Shown here: positions 48,189-62,100 of the stretch, one piece after another | Layout of the letters: each line of letters opens with the position of its first letter | Numbering within the stretch: position 1 is the first letter of the stretch | Source of the DNA: Watersipora subatra | Taxonomy: Eukaryota > Bryozoa > Gymnolaemata > Cheilostomatida > Watersiporidae | Direction: 5' to 3' | Length of the DNA stretch: 64,000 bases | NCBI RefSeq assembly: GCF_963576615.1 | Contig: NC_088708.1 | Span: forward strand, 8,866,001-8,930,000 | Notes under the pieces: generated by a model | Seen by the model: the letters and a program-made list of their open reading frames with translations, nothing else | Database searches by the model: none | What the model was told of the DNA's origin: nothing | Position numbers and translations under genes: made by a program

Positions 48189-49204
48189 TAGAGATGCCCC
48201 GATTCTAAATTCACCAGTCGATTCAGATACCGATCCGATATACCGATTCTTATTGAAAAATAATCTGATTCAGATCTTTTGTTTTGCATATATAATTGTT
48301 CATTTTATTATAAAAAATATGAATATTAATGTATTTATTTGTTTGTATTAATTTAGTGTATTTATGGAAAAAGTGATATAAATATATATATTCACATACT
48401 GATATACTGTGCTTGTAGTAACAAAACAGTCCATGTTTTTTGTAATTTGTAATTAATAGTAATTATTGTTATTGGTACAGCTCTCTCTGTGATTATGAAG
48501 TCTCTCTTCTGTTGCCGAACGAACTGCTGCGCCTGTACAAGTTTAGAGCAAATCAATGTTTCTTTTAATTACTGTTAGTGATTCAATTCTCTCAGTGTGA
48601 AGTCTCTTTCTTCTATCACTATCAATGTAGCCAGTTATACTGAAGAGGGACTCCCTTGCCACAGATGATAGAGGACAGGCTAAATACCGATACACCACTA
48701 GGTTATTTTGTACGATGCATTGTACTGCCAGGATCAAGAGAAAAATAGATAACTTTATGCATCGTCTGCTCAAATTACTTTTGTAATTTGAGTTTTGTAA
48801 ATAAAAATATTACACTTCATTCTTGTTTCCCTTCCTTGTTATCTTGTTCATGATTGTCTGCAATAAATCCTTGGAATATATAAATCTGTAATTGGGAAAT
48901 ACCACACTTTGTGATCACGTCCTGACTAAAGCAAAAAGGTTCCTCAGCTGTGTTGATGTTGATCAGGCTATAGACATAAAATAAATAGTGTGACAGGCCT
49001 GGAATTCATTAGGTAAGAGTAAGGAATTTGCAGCTGATGATCTTTATTAGTGTAGCAGGCTAACATACTATTTTCTGCTAAATAGTTGATCTGTAAAAAG
49101 TATCTAAAGTTTCAGATTTTTTAAGAAAAGATCAGCCAATACCGATTCAGATACTTAACACCCATATCGGCACCGATTCCAATACCAAAATCGGGGCAAC
49201 TCTA
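48189..49204 (-). mobile_element. hAT transposon remnant with perfect 8-bp target duplication
   Basis: Terminal inverted repeats TAGAGATGCCCCGATT / TAGAGTTGCCCCGATT (read inward from each end) are flanked by the 8-bp direct repeat AATAATAG at 48181-48188 and 49205-49212, the hAT hallmark. The inside holds a minus-strand piece (about 48690-48543) encoding SSVARESLFSITGYIDSDRR and a KRNIDLL end, matching the C-terminal dimerisation region of hAT transposases. The catalytic part is missing, so the copy is internally deleted. Confidence 0.9.
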
Positions 49205-49504
49205 AATAATAGTTTCCAAAGTGGAATATCATTCGAGCTTATATTTTTTTAATTACAAACTACCTTAGCACTGAGACAAGTGAGCAAATGTCTTACTAGG
49301 CATTCGTTAATGATTCTAAAAATAATTAGATGTTCCATATGTAGCCATTCCTCTGGGAAGAATAATGGTAAAAGAAGCAACTAACAAGAAATTATTATAA
49401 TGAAAATTTCCAACTTCAAAGTTTGATGGAGGCACCAAAACCTTTATCTATGTTTAAATCTCCCGTGTTCATCATTCGTGTGTCCAGTAATAGTGATAAA
49501 GTTT

Positions 49505-49592
49505 TAGGTACAAAAATCCACTGTGCTGTGGATTTCAACTCAGAACCTTACGGTTTACAGGCAGACATTCTATCCTCTAGGCCAAACGGCTA
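49505..49592 (-). repeat. tRNA-derived SINE head
   Basis: On the minus strand, A-box-like tggcctagaggata and B-box-like gagttgaaatcc lie about 40 nt apart, with tRNA-like sequence between them. It lies between the hAT remnant and haspin. Judged a SINE because the stem arms do not pair. Confidence 0.58.
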
Positions 49593-50130
49593 CATTGCTA
49601 TACGATGGAATAATTGTAGTCATACTAATTACATCGATTAAAGTATGCATGCTTAAAGCGTCTTAGAAAATACTAGCGCGCGTGAACATCATGATTGTGT
49701 GAGAGAACATTGCGCGTAACAATTATTAAGCTGGATGCAGACACAGCTCTTATAGTAAAGATTTGGAGTAGCTCAAGTTACTCAAATTCATTGAGTAACT
49801 ATTTTATTACCCGTGTAACGTCATCCAGCTAGTTCATACAAATATATCAAATGAACCATTTAATTAAATAGTGAGAAATTGACTATCAATCTAAATTATG
49901 CTTATCATGTTAGCCTCATTCTGCACTGTTAATGAGTTGAAAGTATGCTTAATATACGGTTTTGAAGGCTCCATGGACTAGTACATTGACAGACATACCC
50001 TTATAATCACAAAGTACGTTCAACAAGCTGTTCACCAAACACCTTAATGCTAATAAAGTAATATTATGTTGCTTGTATAAACAGCAATGTTCATTTCCTA
50101 TTTCTCTTGCAGATCTACTTTTCATCAATA

Positions 50131-53100
50131 ATGCGGAAGACATATGGAAAATCTCATGGATTTGAGGGCATAGTTTCAGTTGGCCAGAGGAGACGACAAG
50201 ATGTTTTCTCTGATTCTATAAGTTCATCATCCAGCAACTCATCTATGGAAACTCGAATCCAGAAAGCTGAGGCCAGAAGGTAAGTTTATGGTGAAGCCAA
50301 ATGCCTTCTGGTAAGCATGGAATTTATTGAGACACTTCTTACCACACGCTTCTTTGTCTAATAAATGGTTCGGAGGTAATTCAAGTATTGTGTATTCGAT
50401 AACTACAAGCATAGCATTCGGGAGGCATTTAAATGATCATTAGCCAGTCTATGTAAGGCTAAAGTGGACCAGAGTAGCCCATATTAAAAAACTACTGTCA
50501 TTTTTGTCAGCGTTTTCGTAGCTTTTGTGGTAAGATTAAATATTGCAATAGCAATCTGTATTTAAAAATCTGCTAGCCAGTCTCTGACAGCAACCTTCTC
50601 AGATATTATATTTATATCTTTACTCTTATCCGCCATGTACGTCCATGGAAATGAAAAAATACAGGTCTGATATACTAGCAATATCTGTATACAAATGAAG
50701 GTGGGGTAGCTGGTATTGTTGTGTTCAGTTGGCCATTGTGTACAGTCAGCTCAAAGCAGCTGTAGCAAAACTAGCGATTGGATGGTCTAACCGACAACTG
50801 CATGGTATAATTTGCAATAGTACATTGTAACTAGCAATCCTTTCTTTTTTTGTCGTCATCAATTCGTCTGCGCATGCGCTCATTCGCGGAAACGCCACCA
50901 TATGTGTAGACAAACAAGCATCATTCTCATTCACTTTGCATTATTGAATAGTATTTTTGGTGTTATGTCAAGTTTATATCGAGCTTCTCTGGAAGAAAGT
51001 GTTCAGCATCGCAAACAACGGCGTTGTTTGCAAAATTAATTGCAGAAGCTCCGTCTTTTCAATGGTAAAAGTTGTCCACAAAGATGGCGGGCCACAATAA
51101 TTCACAGTCCCGCACTCATGGAATGACGTCACAAAAACCAAAGGATTGGCATTATACATCTAGCACTTATTGTTGGTGAATTTTACATAACCGCAGCTTC
51201 CAGGTTCATTGTAACTATGGTTATTTATAGTTCAGTATTATAGTTACTTATAATAGTTTGCTATAGTTATGTTTAGTATAGTTACCATAAAACCTCTAAT
51301 TGAATGCCACCTCTATTTGAACGCACTTCCAATTGAACGCCACCCTGAGAGAAGGGTTGACAAATAGACCGCCACTCTCCAATTGAACACCACCTCCATT
51401 TGACCGCCACTGTCATTACTTGATATTTACGAGCCCATAATACCAACTGACCCGTAAAAAAGTGTCCACAAAATCATATTAATAATGAGTCGTTTATATC
51501 AATAACAATTACTTCTCTCGTTGTCTAATTCCAAAGATTTTCGTTTTTTTTTGTTTAAACTTTAAAAGCAACATCGTAGCAATAACAGTTTCAGGCTAGT
51601 CGTAATTCTTTGTTTAACACGGTCTTTCTACTTCGAAGTAGCCTACATGTATATAAAAACGGCTTAAATTTACGATGGTAGGATGAAACTTTAAAAGCAA
51701 TGCCATAGAAATAACTACTAACTGTCTCAGGCTAATAGTAGTTCCTTGTTTAACGTGGTCCTAATACTTCGAAGGACATGTATATAAAAACCAGTTTGCA
51801 AGTTTTGGACCAAAGGTTACGTTTGCCTAGCATACTTTTATTGTGCTAAATGCAGCACGTAAAAGTTTTGCTCTGCCAAAAATTGTTTGGATGCTAATAT
51901 CGGCTAGTTCAGCAGTGCAGAAAAAGATTTGAGGCCAGAAGATATTGTGGAAGGTATTGGACAACTAGAAGATGTTCGTTTTATCGAAAGCAACAATCAG
52001 AATGCAGCTATCCGAGCAAACGGTGGAAATATTTTTGTTCTATAAAGGTTAATTTCTGTTTCTGCATGTAATATAAGTATGATTAGTTTATGTCACTTGT
52101 TCATAAATATATATTTGTATCGTTTGATAGATTATTATTGTGCAGACTTACAAATAGATTTATAAATATGCAGATTTATAGCAAGTTATTTAATAACATC
52201 CTTGCGGCTATCTTAACACGTATTGCAATGGATCGTTTCTCATAACTCCACTTCTATTGCACATAAAAAGCTAGATTTGGCTGCAAACTATAGCAAACAT
52301 ATCAGTGAGTGCAATGAGCCTTTATTCAGCAATGTTAAATATAGATATAAAATAAAAATATGTTTTCAAATTTAGAATGAAATAAAAATTGAAAATGTCA
52401 ACAAATTGCAAAGAAGGACACAGGCTATAATATCATCGCAGGTCAATTGCAAGCAATAGATATCAACTGCTAGAGCTATTTCTTTGTTTCTCGATGCATA
52501 TTTATTAGGAGATCTTTGACAAGTCCGAGGTAAGTTAGCAGATTTATTGCATCCAAAAGTTTAATATCACTTCCCCAAAAACAGAGAGGAAAATATAGGC
52601 GACATTCGCTTCACCCGTATTAGGGCTAAATTTATCTTTCGAAAATTCTGACGAGCCATTTAAAAAATAGACCGCCAGCCTCTATTTGAACGCCGCCTCC
52701 AATTTACTGCCACTATTATAAAGAAAGGGTTGAAAAATAGAGCGCCATGGTGTTCAGTTACAGGTTTTATGGTATGTATAGTTGTGTATAGTTATGTGTA
52801 GTTTAGTATAGTTATGTGTAGTTTAGTATAGTTATGTATAGTTAATTTAGTATAGTTATGTGTAGTTTATTATAGTTATGTGTAGTTTAGTATAGTTATG
52901 TATAGTTTAGTATAGTTATGTGTAGTTTATTATAGTTATGTGTAATTTAGTATAGCAATGTATAGTTTAGTATAGCTATGTGTAGTTTAGTATAGTTATA
53001 TGTAGTTTAGTATAGTTATGTGTAGTTTAGTATAGTTATGTGTAGTTTAGTATAGTTATGTGTAGTTTAGTATAGCTATGTGTAGTTTAGTATAGTTATG

Positions 53101-56100
53101 TGTAGTTTAGTATAGTTATGTATATAGTTGTTTAGTATAGTTATGTGTAGTTTAGTATAGTTATGTTTAGTATAGTTATGTATATAGTTATGTTTAGTAT
53201 AGTTATGTATATAGTTATGTTTAGTATAGTTATGTTTAGTATAGTTATGTATATAGTTATGTTTAGTATAGTTATGTTTAGTATAGTTATGTATATAGTT
53301 ATGTTTAGTATAGTTATGTATAGAATATGATCTAACTGGCATGACAAAGTATGCTCTAAGACCATCAAGGTTTCTAGCATGTGGTCGTGTCTTGCAGACA
53401 TTTGACGGGCAAGACAGCATTGAGAGATGTTGGTAATGTAGCTCATCCGGATGCTGATAGTAAGCCAAAGCGGAACAAACCAATTAAAAAAAAGGATAGA
53501 TCGGCGCAAGAGAATATTCCCAACTTTGATTCATTTGATGACTATGATTTGCTCGTTCAGAAGGTGACACCTATTAAAACACATGTTTCTCTCTCTATAC
53601 CAACAAGTGAGGATAATTGGGACAACTATCCTAGTCAGCAGATTTTGACGGAGTTAAACTGCTGCCAGAAGCAGTCTCAACATATTGCTAATTTATCACC
53701 CGCCGTCAGATCAAGAGATCTTGCTGCAAATGTGGGAGACCGATGTAAGCCATTGCATATCTGTCTGGAGAGACTACCAAGTTACAGAGAGAATTGTAGT
53801 GAGAACGAGCTTACTCGCAGTAGTCGTAGTGGTAGCCATTATGATGGCAGTTATGTCTCTAGTCTTCCTGTGAGTATGCAGACAAGGAGAGCAAAGAGGC
53901 TTAGGGAGCTGATGGGGGAGAGCAACTCTAGCATGAATACAAGTACACCTGAACAACTGTGCAAAAAAATCTCAAGGTAGGCTTGTTAAGTTTGTTTTCT
54001 GGCTTGAGTAGGCGTGGCAGAATGCCTTCTTGTACTTAGTTTTCTAGATACCCTAGGACACTTATGTATTCGCCTCATCTAACTTTCGCGTTTTCGCGGA
54101 GTCATCCTCTCGCAAAAATTTGATGTGCGAAACTAAACTATCATAACGAACGAGCGAAAACGCGAAATTAAATAGCTTTGTTCATTGATAGTCCAAGAAA
54201 CAAATGGCTGCAAGCGATCAAATTGCATTATCGATCTCACCCACACCATTCCACCTGCGGTTCACAATTTCAAACTAGTCCCAAATTGAAGTTTTTTTTC
54301 TTAGAGGTGAACTGATCCTGAGGTATCTAATTATGTTTGTTCCACTGCATTTATTTTTACATCACTATATTTTCACACTCATCAGAACTGCGAAATTAAG
54401 TTGCAGCGAAATTTTACTCTGTATACTACTCACGAAACTAAATACAGTCAAACATGGATAACTCGAACTTCACGGGACCGATCGAAAGTGTCGAATTATC
54501 AGAGCGTTCAAGTTATCAGAGCACTGTCACAACTACATGTATTTACTTATTTATTATTAGATACATGTACATATACAAACTATAATATAAATCAAAAGCA
54601 CAAATGGCTTGTTTCAGATTAAATGCTTCTAATGTAAAGTTTAAAACGTTTTTATCAAAAAGTATAGAGATTTTTCTATCACTTGAGATTGGTTTGTTGT
54701 TTGAGGTGATGTTATTGTCAGGACGTTTTTTAGATTGACATTGGCAAAACTTGATCGTTGTTGAAATGCTCAAAAGAAAAGACATCTTTTTCTTTTGAGC
54801 GTTTTACCCACGATCAATTTTGCCGATTTTTCTTGAAGTTTATGCAAAGATTACCTCACTTTACCTTGCTTCCGAAGGGCCATCGCTAAGCGAATGTTTG
54901 GTAAACATCAAATTTCACCAAACCTTTAGAAAAGTCGTTGACAAAAATATTTTACCGATTGTGGTAAGAACGACGCCTATGAATTACGAAAAGTTGAGGT
55001 TTACCTCTATGGCTTGGAATAAAGTGATTTTCTAAAGCGATAACAACCGTTTCGGTAGCCGTTGGGCAAGAAACAATTCGAGTTAACAGTGTTGAGTTCG
55101 AGTTATCTATAGCAATTTATCATTACGTGGGAACGGACCAAAGAAACCGTTCGAGTTAACCATGTGTTCGAGCTATCCGTGGGCGAGTTATCCATGTTTG
55201 ACTGTACTAGCGAAATATAAGTGTCCTAGGGTATGTTAACAGACTGCTGCGCTAATGAATTTCATGTTTCTTGGAGTATTTATGCGGAAACTAAAACTTA
55301 CAAAATCTTTTAGGTCTACATTCCGATGACTGAGCTAGCATAGGTTGTTGGATATTGTAGAATAAATTCTCCTGCAAGCAGGTTAGACCTGTCACACATA
55401 CCTGCATTAGACATCGATGATGTCGAGACAGAAGCGGAGGAACTGATATCTGGCATGAGTCATGTGTCTCTTCATGATTCCCTAAAGGGTCTTCATTCAC
55501 CACCGCTCTCTCCAGATGCCGAGGAAGCCATGCCAGTGCACTCCTCGTGTGTTGACTCACTGGTGGCTACCACTAACAGTCTCTCCGTGCTCTCCCTTTC
55601 AGACGATAAGAGTTCTCATCTCATAGACCACTCTACTGGCCCGCAACAGTCCGTCTCTCTCTTCACTCTATCTTACAGGTATCATGGCTGCCTTATGTTC
55701 TACACTCTACAGCATCACGTTATGTCATGGGATGACCAAAGTGTTGCGTTGTTACATAATTTCCATCATAGTAACTCTTGGTGTTTTTCCTAGTTGAACT
55801 TTATTTTGTATAGTTGGAAATGACCAAGTAGTTCAAAAAATGCACTCGCCACTCAAATTCATGCCCTTGACCATTCAACCAGTTAGTACAGGTAGTTGGT
55901 AAGAAATGTATTTTCAATTTCCGAGCTAAGTCAGAACAGGTAAATGGTCTTCTCTGAAGGGCTGGCTCCACACTAGATGGTATATCGGAAGAAGAAGAGG
56001 ATCCCTCGTCGCTACCCTGTCAACCGACCACAGATAGCTCAGAGAGCAGAATAGAGTCAGGCTTGAGCTCCAACTTGCCTGAATATATGACACCTGAGAA

Positions 56101-59100
56101 AACTCCGACATCCGGCGTTGGCCATTCCCCTAGCAGAGGTTACAAACTTTTTATGTACAATCTATTTCTAAATAATATCACTGCTACACAAAGGGTACAT
56201 GGTGTAACGAGAGTATTCTGAGTACCGAAAAATCTTCTGTCTATTTGCTGCGTGTCTCTCGTTTTGATTGCTCCACTAACATCAGTACCGAGGTATTGAT
56301 GTAGCTACAATCATATGTTACATATGCTACTATCACATATTGATGTGATATTGTTTACATTCTGAAATTTGAAAAATTATAGCAAATATTTCTTAAAAAT
56401 TAAAAGTTTTTGTCTATTTTTTTATCTTTCTCTTTTTTTGTCTCTTTACTTTCTTTACACCCCTCACTCTGTGTCTCCTCTCTTTTTAGAGCCACTCTTT
56501 ACCTTTATATCTTCATCTTTCCTCTACTAACTCCCTCTCTCCCATCTTTCTTTCCTTTTTATATCTCGTAATCGTTCTTTTTTGTCTGATACTCTGATTT
56601 TCTACTTTGTTCTAACATTCCATTCGACTGATCTTAGTCTATCATTCACTCTATAGTGTTTTCTGGTTTTGTGTTTTGCAGGTCACAAGCTGTCAATTGA
56701 GTGTCAGGAAGCTCTCTTATTATCTTTGAAGGTGTGTTCACCTGCATGTATAGCTAGTTTGTTCATTGCGCTTGTGAATGCTATGGCAGAAGATCGCTTA
56801 ATGTTGCTTTAAGACTTTTGCTAGGTTTTTGGTGTAAGTGAGTTGGTCTTAGTTTTGCATTTTGCCGAAATATCGGCTACGTTGTAATCTTCTAGATCAT
56901 TCTCTGTGGGTGATAAAGCAGCCATAGTTTGTTTGTGTGCATTCAACTCAATCACCCCTTCAATCCAGTCACATGCCTCGCTATCGCTCTCAGATTTTGT
57001 CCTTTGATTGTCGCTTTTATTTAACTTTATTATTGTTGGTAGAAAATGAAACGCCTTAGCTTACAGGAACTTGCACAGAAGACTCGAAGGAAGCAAATAC
57101 TAAGGCATTGCTTACAGTCTAAAGTCTATGGCTGGTTAGACTACAGGCCTTCTAGGTAAGTGATGGCTAAACCATTTCAATTATGTTCTATAATGTTGTG
57201 TGATTGCTGTGCAGGATCGATATCATGCTTTGAAATTGCATCTTATTTTATTATTCAGTGAACTGCGAAAGTTTGTGAAGATTGCGGAAGGTGTGTATGG
57301 AGAAGTATTCAAGTTTAGGAAAGATGGTGAAGTCACTATAATAAAGGTAACTATCCTGCAAACATTTTCAGCTAGCAAATAAAAGTACTTTGTAGCCCTA
57401 TTAAAAGAGTTTCTGTTGGTGCTTCTCAGCTGATCGCATCTATGGACTGTTTATGGTGGATCTTTCTGTTTGACTAGCATTGCTTGCATATCATTTTACG
57501 TTCGATGTGATCGTAGCTCTACTCATTTCTTACCAGGTAGTCCCTATGGATGGGGAATGCACTGTGAATGATGAACCTCAGAAACGATTTACTGAAATGG
57601 CAAACGAGATAGAAGTGACAAGGTATGTGTGTATGTATAATCTACAATTGAGTAGCAGCCAATTGCAGTGGTTTGTGAAGACATTTGAATAGTGATAGCT
57701 TTGACTGGAAGACATGATAAGGTAATATCAATATCAGTCTTATTGACAAATGCTAAGTAAGTTAGGGTTGTCTCACCAGTGCTGGTGTGTTTAAAAGATC
57801 CTTTCATCGCTAAGAATTAGTTTTTGGAAGTTATCTCCCCGCATGACAAGGATAAGTAGTTTATGACTCATTGAAAGGCTTTCATGATGTGTAGGTCTGG
57901 AGAAAGACTCTTGAAAGGCAGAACACAGGAAGTGACACAACGCTATTAGACATTTTGTTCTTGGAGTAAGATCTGTTTGAAATGCCTGATTTCTTTAATT
58001 TCCTTTTATTCATTTATGTTAAAAAATATGACATAGATGTATAAGGCTACATATTTTATACATTGTCTGGAGAAACCTGTTCTATTTATCCTTCTTTGAT
58101 AGCGACGGAACTAGGACTAGACTAGGAAGTTTGATAGTTCAATAGGTTTTATACATTTTTTCATAGAACTGTTTCAGCCAATATACTCAGACTTTTAACA
58201 GCCCTTGTTTAAACTTGAACTGTACACCAGTGTTTCCGCGCTCGTCATCAATTGTTGTGGTTATTAAATCCTGAGCACGAGGTTGAATGGTCGGCTTTTT
58301 TTGATGCATTGCTAAAGATGTCAATCCAGTTTTTTATTTTCATTAAAAATATAAAATAGCTTGAAAGAAAATCTTATTGCCACTCATAAATTACACTCAA
58401 GCAATTAGACACAACCCATTCTATTGTTGACTATTTTTGTAACAATTGCGCATAGGCTACTGTGTATTGCTTATCTGCTGCCATGTGCTGCACATTGGCA
58501 GCTGTACCTAGAAATAAATTTATGTTGGTCTTAAATGCTGCATAGTTATGGTGTGTACTTTGCATATGTTGGTATTATTTGTTGGTACAGGGAACTAAGT
58601 AGGCTTGGATACAACTTCATTAACACCAAGAGAGTAGTCTGTGTGCAAGGGCAGTATCCTGATATTCTATTGGAGAAATGGGACAACTACCCCAACTCGG
58701 AGAATGATCGTCCAGGTAGGCAGGAAGGTCATCTAACCGATGGTAGAATGCTTATGGGAAGATTGTTGTTATGTGTGTGTTATATGTGTGTTATGTATAT
58801 TATGTGTGTGTTATGTGTGTATTATGTGTGTATTATGTGTGTATTATGTGTGTATTATGTGTGTATTATGTGTGTATGGCGCAGCAATATTATGTGTTTT
58901 GGATACTACAAATTGTTCATCTGACTTTTGTCCCTTTGTAGACTATTTTCTTCCTGATCAGCACTATGCAGTGTTCGAGTTCGGCGATGGCGGTGAAGCT
59001 TTAGAGTCCTACGAGGTAAACTATAGGCTGTGTGCTCAAGATGGTACATACTGTGTAACCTTTGATTATGTAGGAAGGGCGGTACATACTATGTAACCTT

Positions 59101-62100
59101 TAATTATGTAGGAAGGGTGGTATATACAGTGTAACCTTTGATTATGTAGGAAGGGTGGTACATGCTGTGTAACCTTTGATTATGTAGGAAGGGTGGTACA
59201 TACTGTGTAACCTTGAATTACGTAGGAAGGGTGGTATATACTGTGTAACCTTTGATTATGTATGAAGGGTGGTACGTACTGTGTAACCTTTGATTATGTA
59301 GGAAGGGTAGTACATACTGTGTAACCTTTAATTACATAGGAAGGGTGGTATATACTGTGTAACCTTTGATTATGTAGGAAGGGTGGTACGTACTGTGTAA
59401 CCTTTGATTATGTCGGAAGGGTGGTACATACTGTGTAACCTTTGATTATGTCGGAAGGTTGGTATATACTGTGTAACCTTGAATTACGTAGGAAGGATGG
59501 TATATACTGTGTAGCCTTTGATTATGTAGGAAGGGTGGTACATACTGTGTAACCTTTGATTATGTAGGAGGGTTGGTACATACTGTGTAACCTTTGATTA
59601 TGTAGGAAGGTTGGTACATACTGTGTAACCTTTGATTATGTAGGAAGGGTGGTATATACTGTGTAACCTTTGATTATGTAGGAAGGTTGGTACATGCTGT
59701 GTAACCTTTGATTATGTAGGAAGGTTGGTACATACTGTGTAACCTTTGATTATGTAGGAAGGGTGGTACATACTGTGTAACCTTTAAGTGTGTAGGAAGG
59801 GTGGTATATACTGTGTAACCTTTGATTATGTCGGAAGGTTGGTACATGCTGTGTAACCTTTGATTATGTAGGAAGGTTGGTACATACTGTGTAACCTTTG
59901 ATTATGTAGGAGGGTTGGTACATATTGTGTAACCTTTGATTATGTAGGAAGGGTGGTACATGCTGTGTAACCTTTGATTATGTAGGAAGGTTGGTACATG
60001 CTGTGTAGCCTTTGATTATGTAGGAAGGTTGGTACATACTGTGTAACCTTTGATTATGTAGGAGGGTTGGTACATACTGTGTAACCTTTGATTATGTAGG
60101 AAGGGTGTTATGAATGAATGAAGAGAGATTTAAAGGGAAGAATAGATGAAGGAAAGTATAAGGTCGGATGGCAGTCAAGTTAGCCTGATTCAGAATAGCC
60201 ACAACCTTGTATATCATGTAATGGTGTGCTTACAGTTTGCAAGTCCCGCTGAGGCTTTGAGCTGCCTGCTGCAAGTAGGGTGGTCCCTCGCCGTGGCAGA
60301 GGATGCATGCGAGTTTGAACACAGAGACCTGCACTGGGGCAATGTGCTCATAGCCCAAGACTCTACTCCTTCCATCACTTATAAATTCCACTCAACAGGC
60401 CAGCAGTTCGCCTACAAAGTCGACACATCAGGCATCAGAGTCAACATTATCGACTTCACGCTGTCACGTTTACGGAAAGGTAAAGTATTAAAGAATAGAG
60501 AAAGCATAATATTAATATGCTTTATTAGTTATTTTGAGGTGTTGACTGATGTTCTAAAAAAAATCAAGGAGATTGACCCACTAGAAGCTGAGATATAGCC
60601 AGCCAAACACAGGTCTACCTAATAACAAATCAGAGGAAAACCCTTCGAAAATCCCAAAAACTGATGTATGAAATCGACTTATTGGTAATGTGCCGGAGTT
60701 GCGCACCCTTACCGCCGTTGAGTATAATGATTGTTTTAGGCTACGAGATGTGAAACGCTTCTCTCGATAGTAAAGAATTTACAGGCTAGCTCTGGTTTCT
60801 CAAGAAAATCAAGCAAACATTGTGTGGTAAAGGCATTTGCCCATAACCCCTCGCCATGATTTTTCAAAACAGAAGAGCAGTTTTTGACTATTGTACTTCA
60901 AATTTTAACTCGATCTCCACGGATATGCTCCGCAGATCCTCTGTTCAACGAACGGCACGTGTATAGTCTATATGCGACATCTGCGATCTGCAGTTTGTTT
61001 AGAATAAGAAATGGGAATGTGAATTTTTGTTCATTCATCATTTTTCTACTGTGTACCTACTGCAGCATTCAGTTGATTTTCATGATTATCGTCACTATTA
61101 ACAGACTGTAAGTTCACTACAGCCATAATTTTAAAAAGAATAACTTGACTGTGCTGCTCTTGCTGTAAGAAAAGAAAACGATAACTTTTGATTTGATTTT
61201 TCTATTGATCTATTATCTTATCTATGATTATTTTTTATGATTAATATAATAACCATAATGCATATTATACAAAATAATAATATAACTGCCTCTAGAATAA
61301 ATGATGTAACTAATATAATTTGTAGAAAATTCCAAATGATAACCGAGATTGATGATTGATTTAATTGATCCCATTTATTAGCTATAGTTAAAAAAATCTG
61401 AACAGCGCTAAAGATGAATCTGAATAGGGAAGCTAAGTGGGAGAACAACAAAACTGAGTTGAACTAGCAAGATAGCGACCTAACTAACTAAATATAGCGA
61501 AATGTTGCGAAATAATAGATGCGTGTAATTATTTTATGCTAAAACTAATCTACACGTCAGAGGGACTGGTTCGGAATTCTCAGAGCAATGATTGTTAGGC
61601 CCAATTTGATTGTTCTATACTTCCAGGGATTAAACCAATTAAAATGCCGTGATTGTTATAGGAGAGCGCATTAGTTGGCTTAATTGACCAATGGCACACA
61701 AGTCGATTTCATATGTCATATATTGATGATTACCAAAACACTTATGTTTTTTGGTAGACCTGTGTTTGGCTGGCTATATCTCAGCTTCTGGTTGGTCAAT
61801 CTCCTTGATTCTTTTTTTAGAACATCAGTCAACACCTCAAGATAAATAATAAAGCATAATAATATTATGCTTTCTCTATTCTTTAAGCAAGCTTCTAACG
61901 CTTAGAAAGTTTGGCCATCATTTCAGAAGTTGTCTACCCACCCTTGTTTACATTCGGACTATGATTTGGTGTTTTCAGACAATGAGACGATACACTTTGA
62001 TCTAGCGGATGATGAAACGCTGTTTCAAGGCGTTGGAGACTATCAGTTTGATGTCTATCGCCAAATGAAGGATGTAACTGGGTAATTAATACTACACATA

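Noticed and set aside
53076-53509. Two overlapping minus-strand open frames of 122-135 codons rich in Ile, Asn, Thr, Tyr and His
   Set aside because: They are translations of the 20-bp minisatellite and run over haspin exon 2 on the wrong strand.
58535-59096. Cys/Val/Tyr-rich plus-strand open frames
   Set aside because: They consist of haspin exons 9 and 10 extended through the tgtgtgtat microsatellite in the intron.
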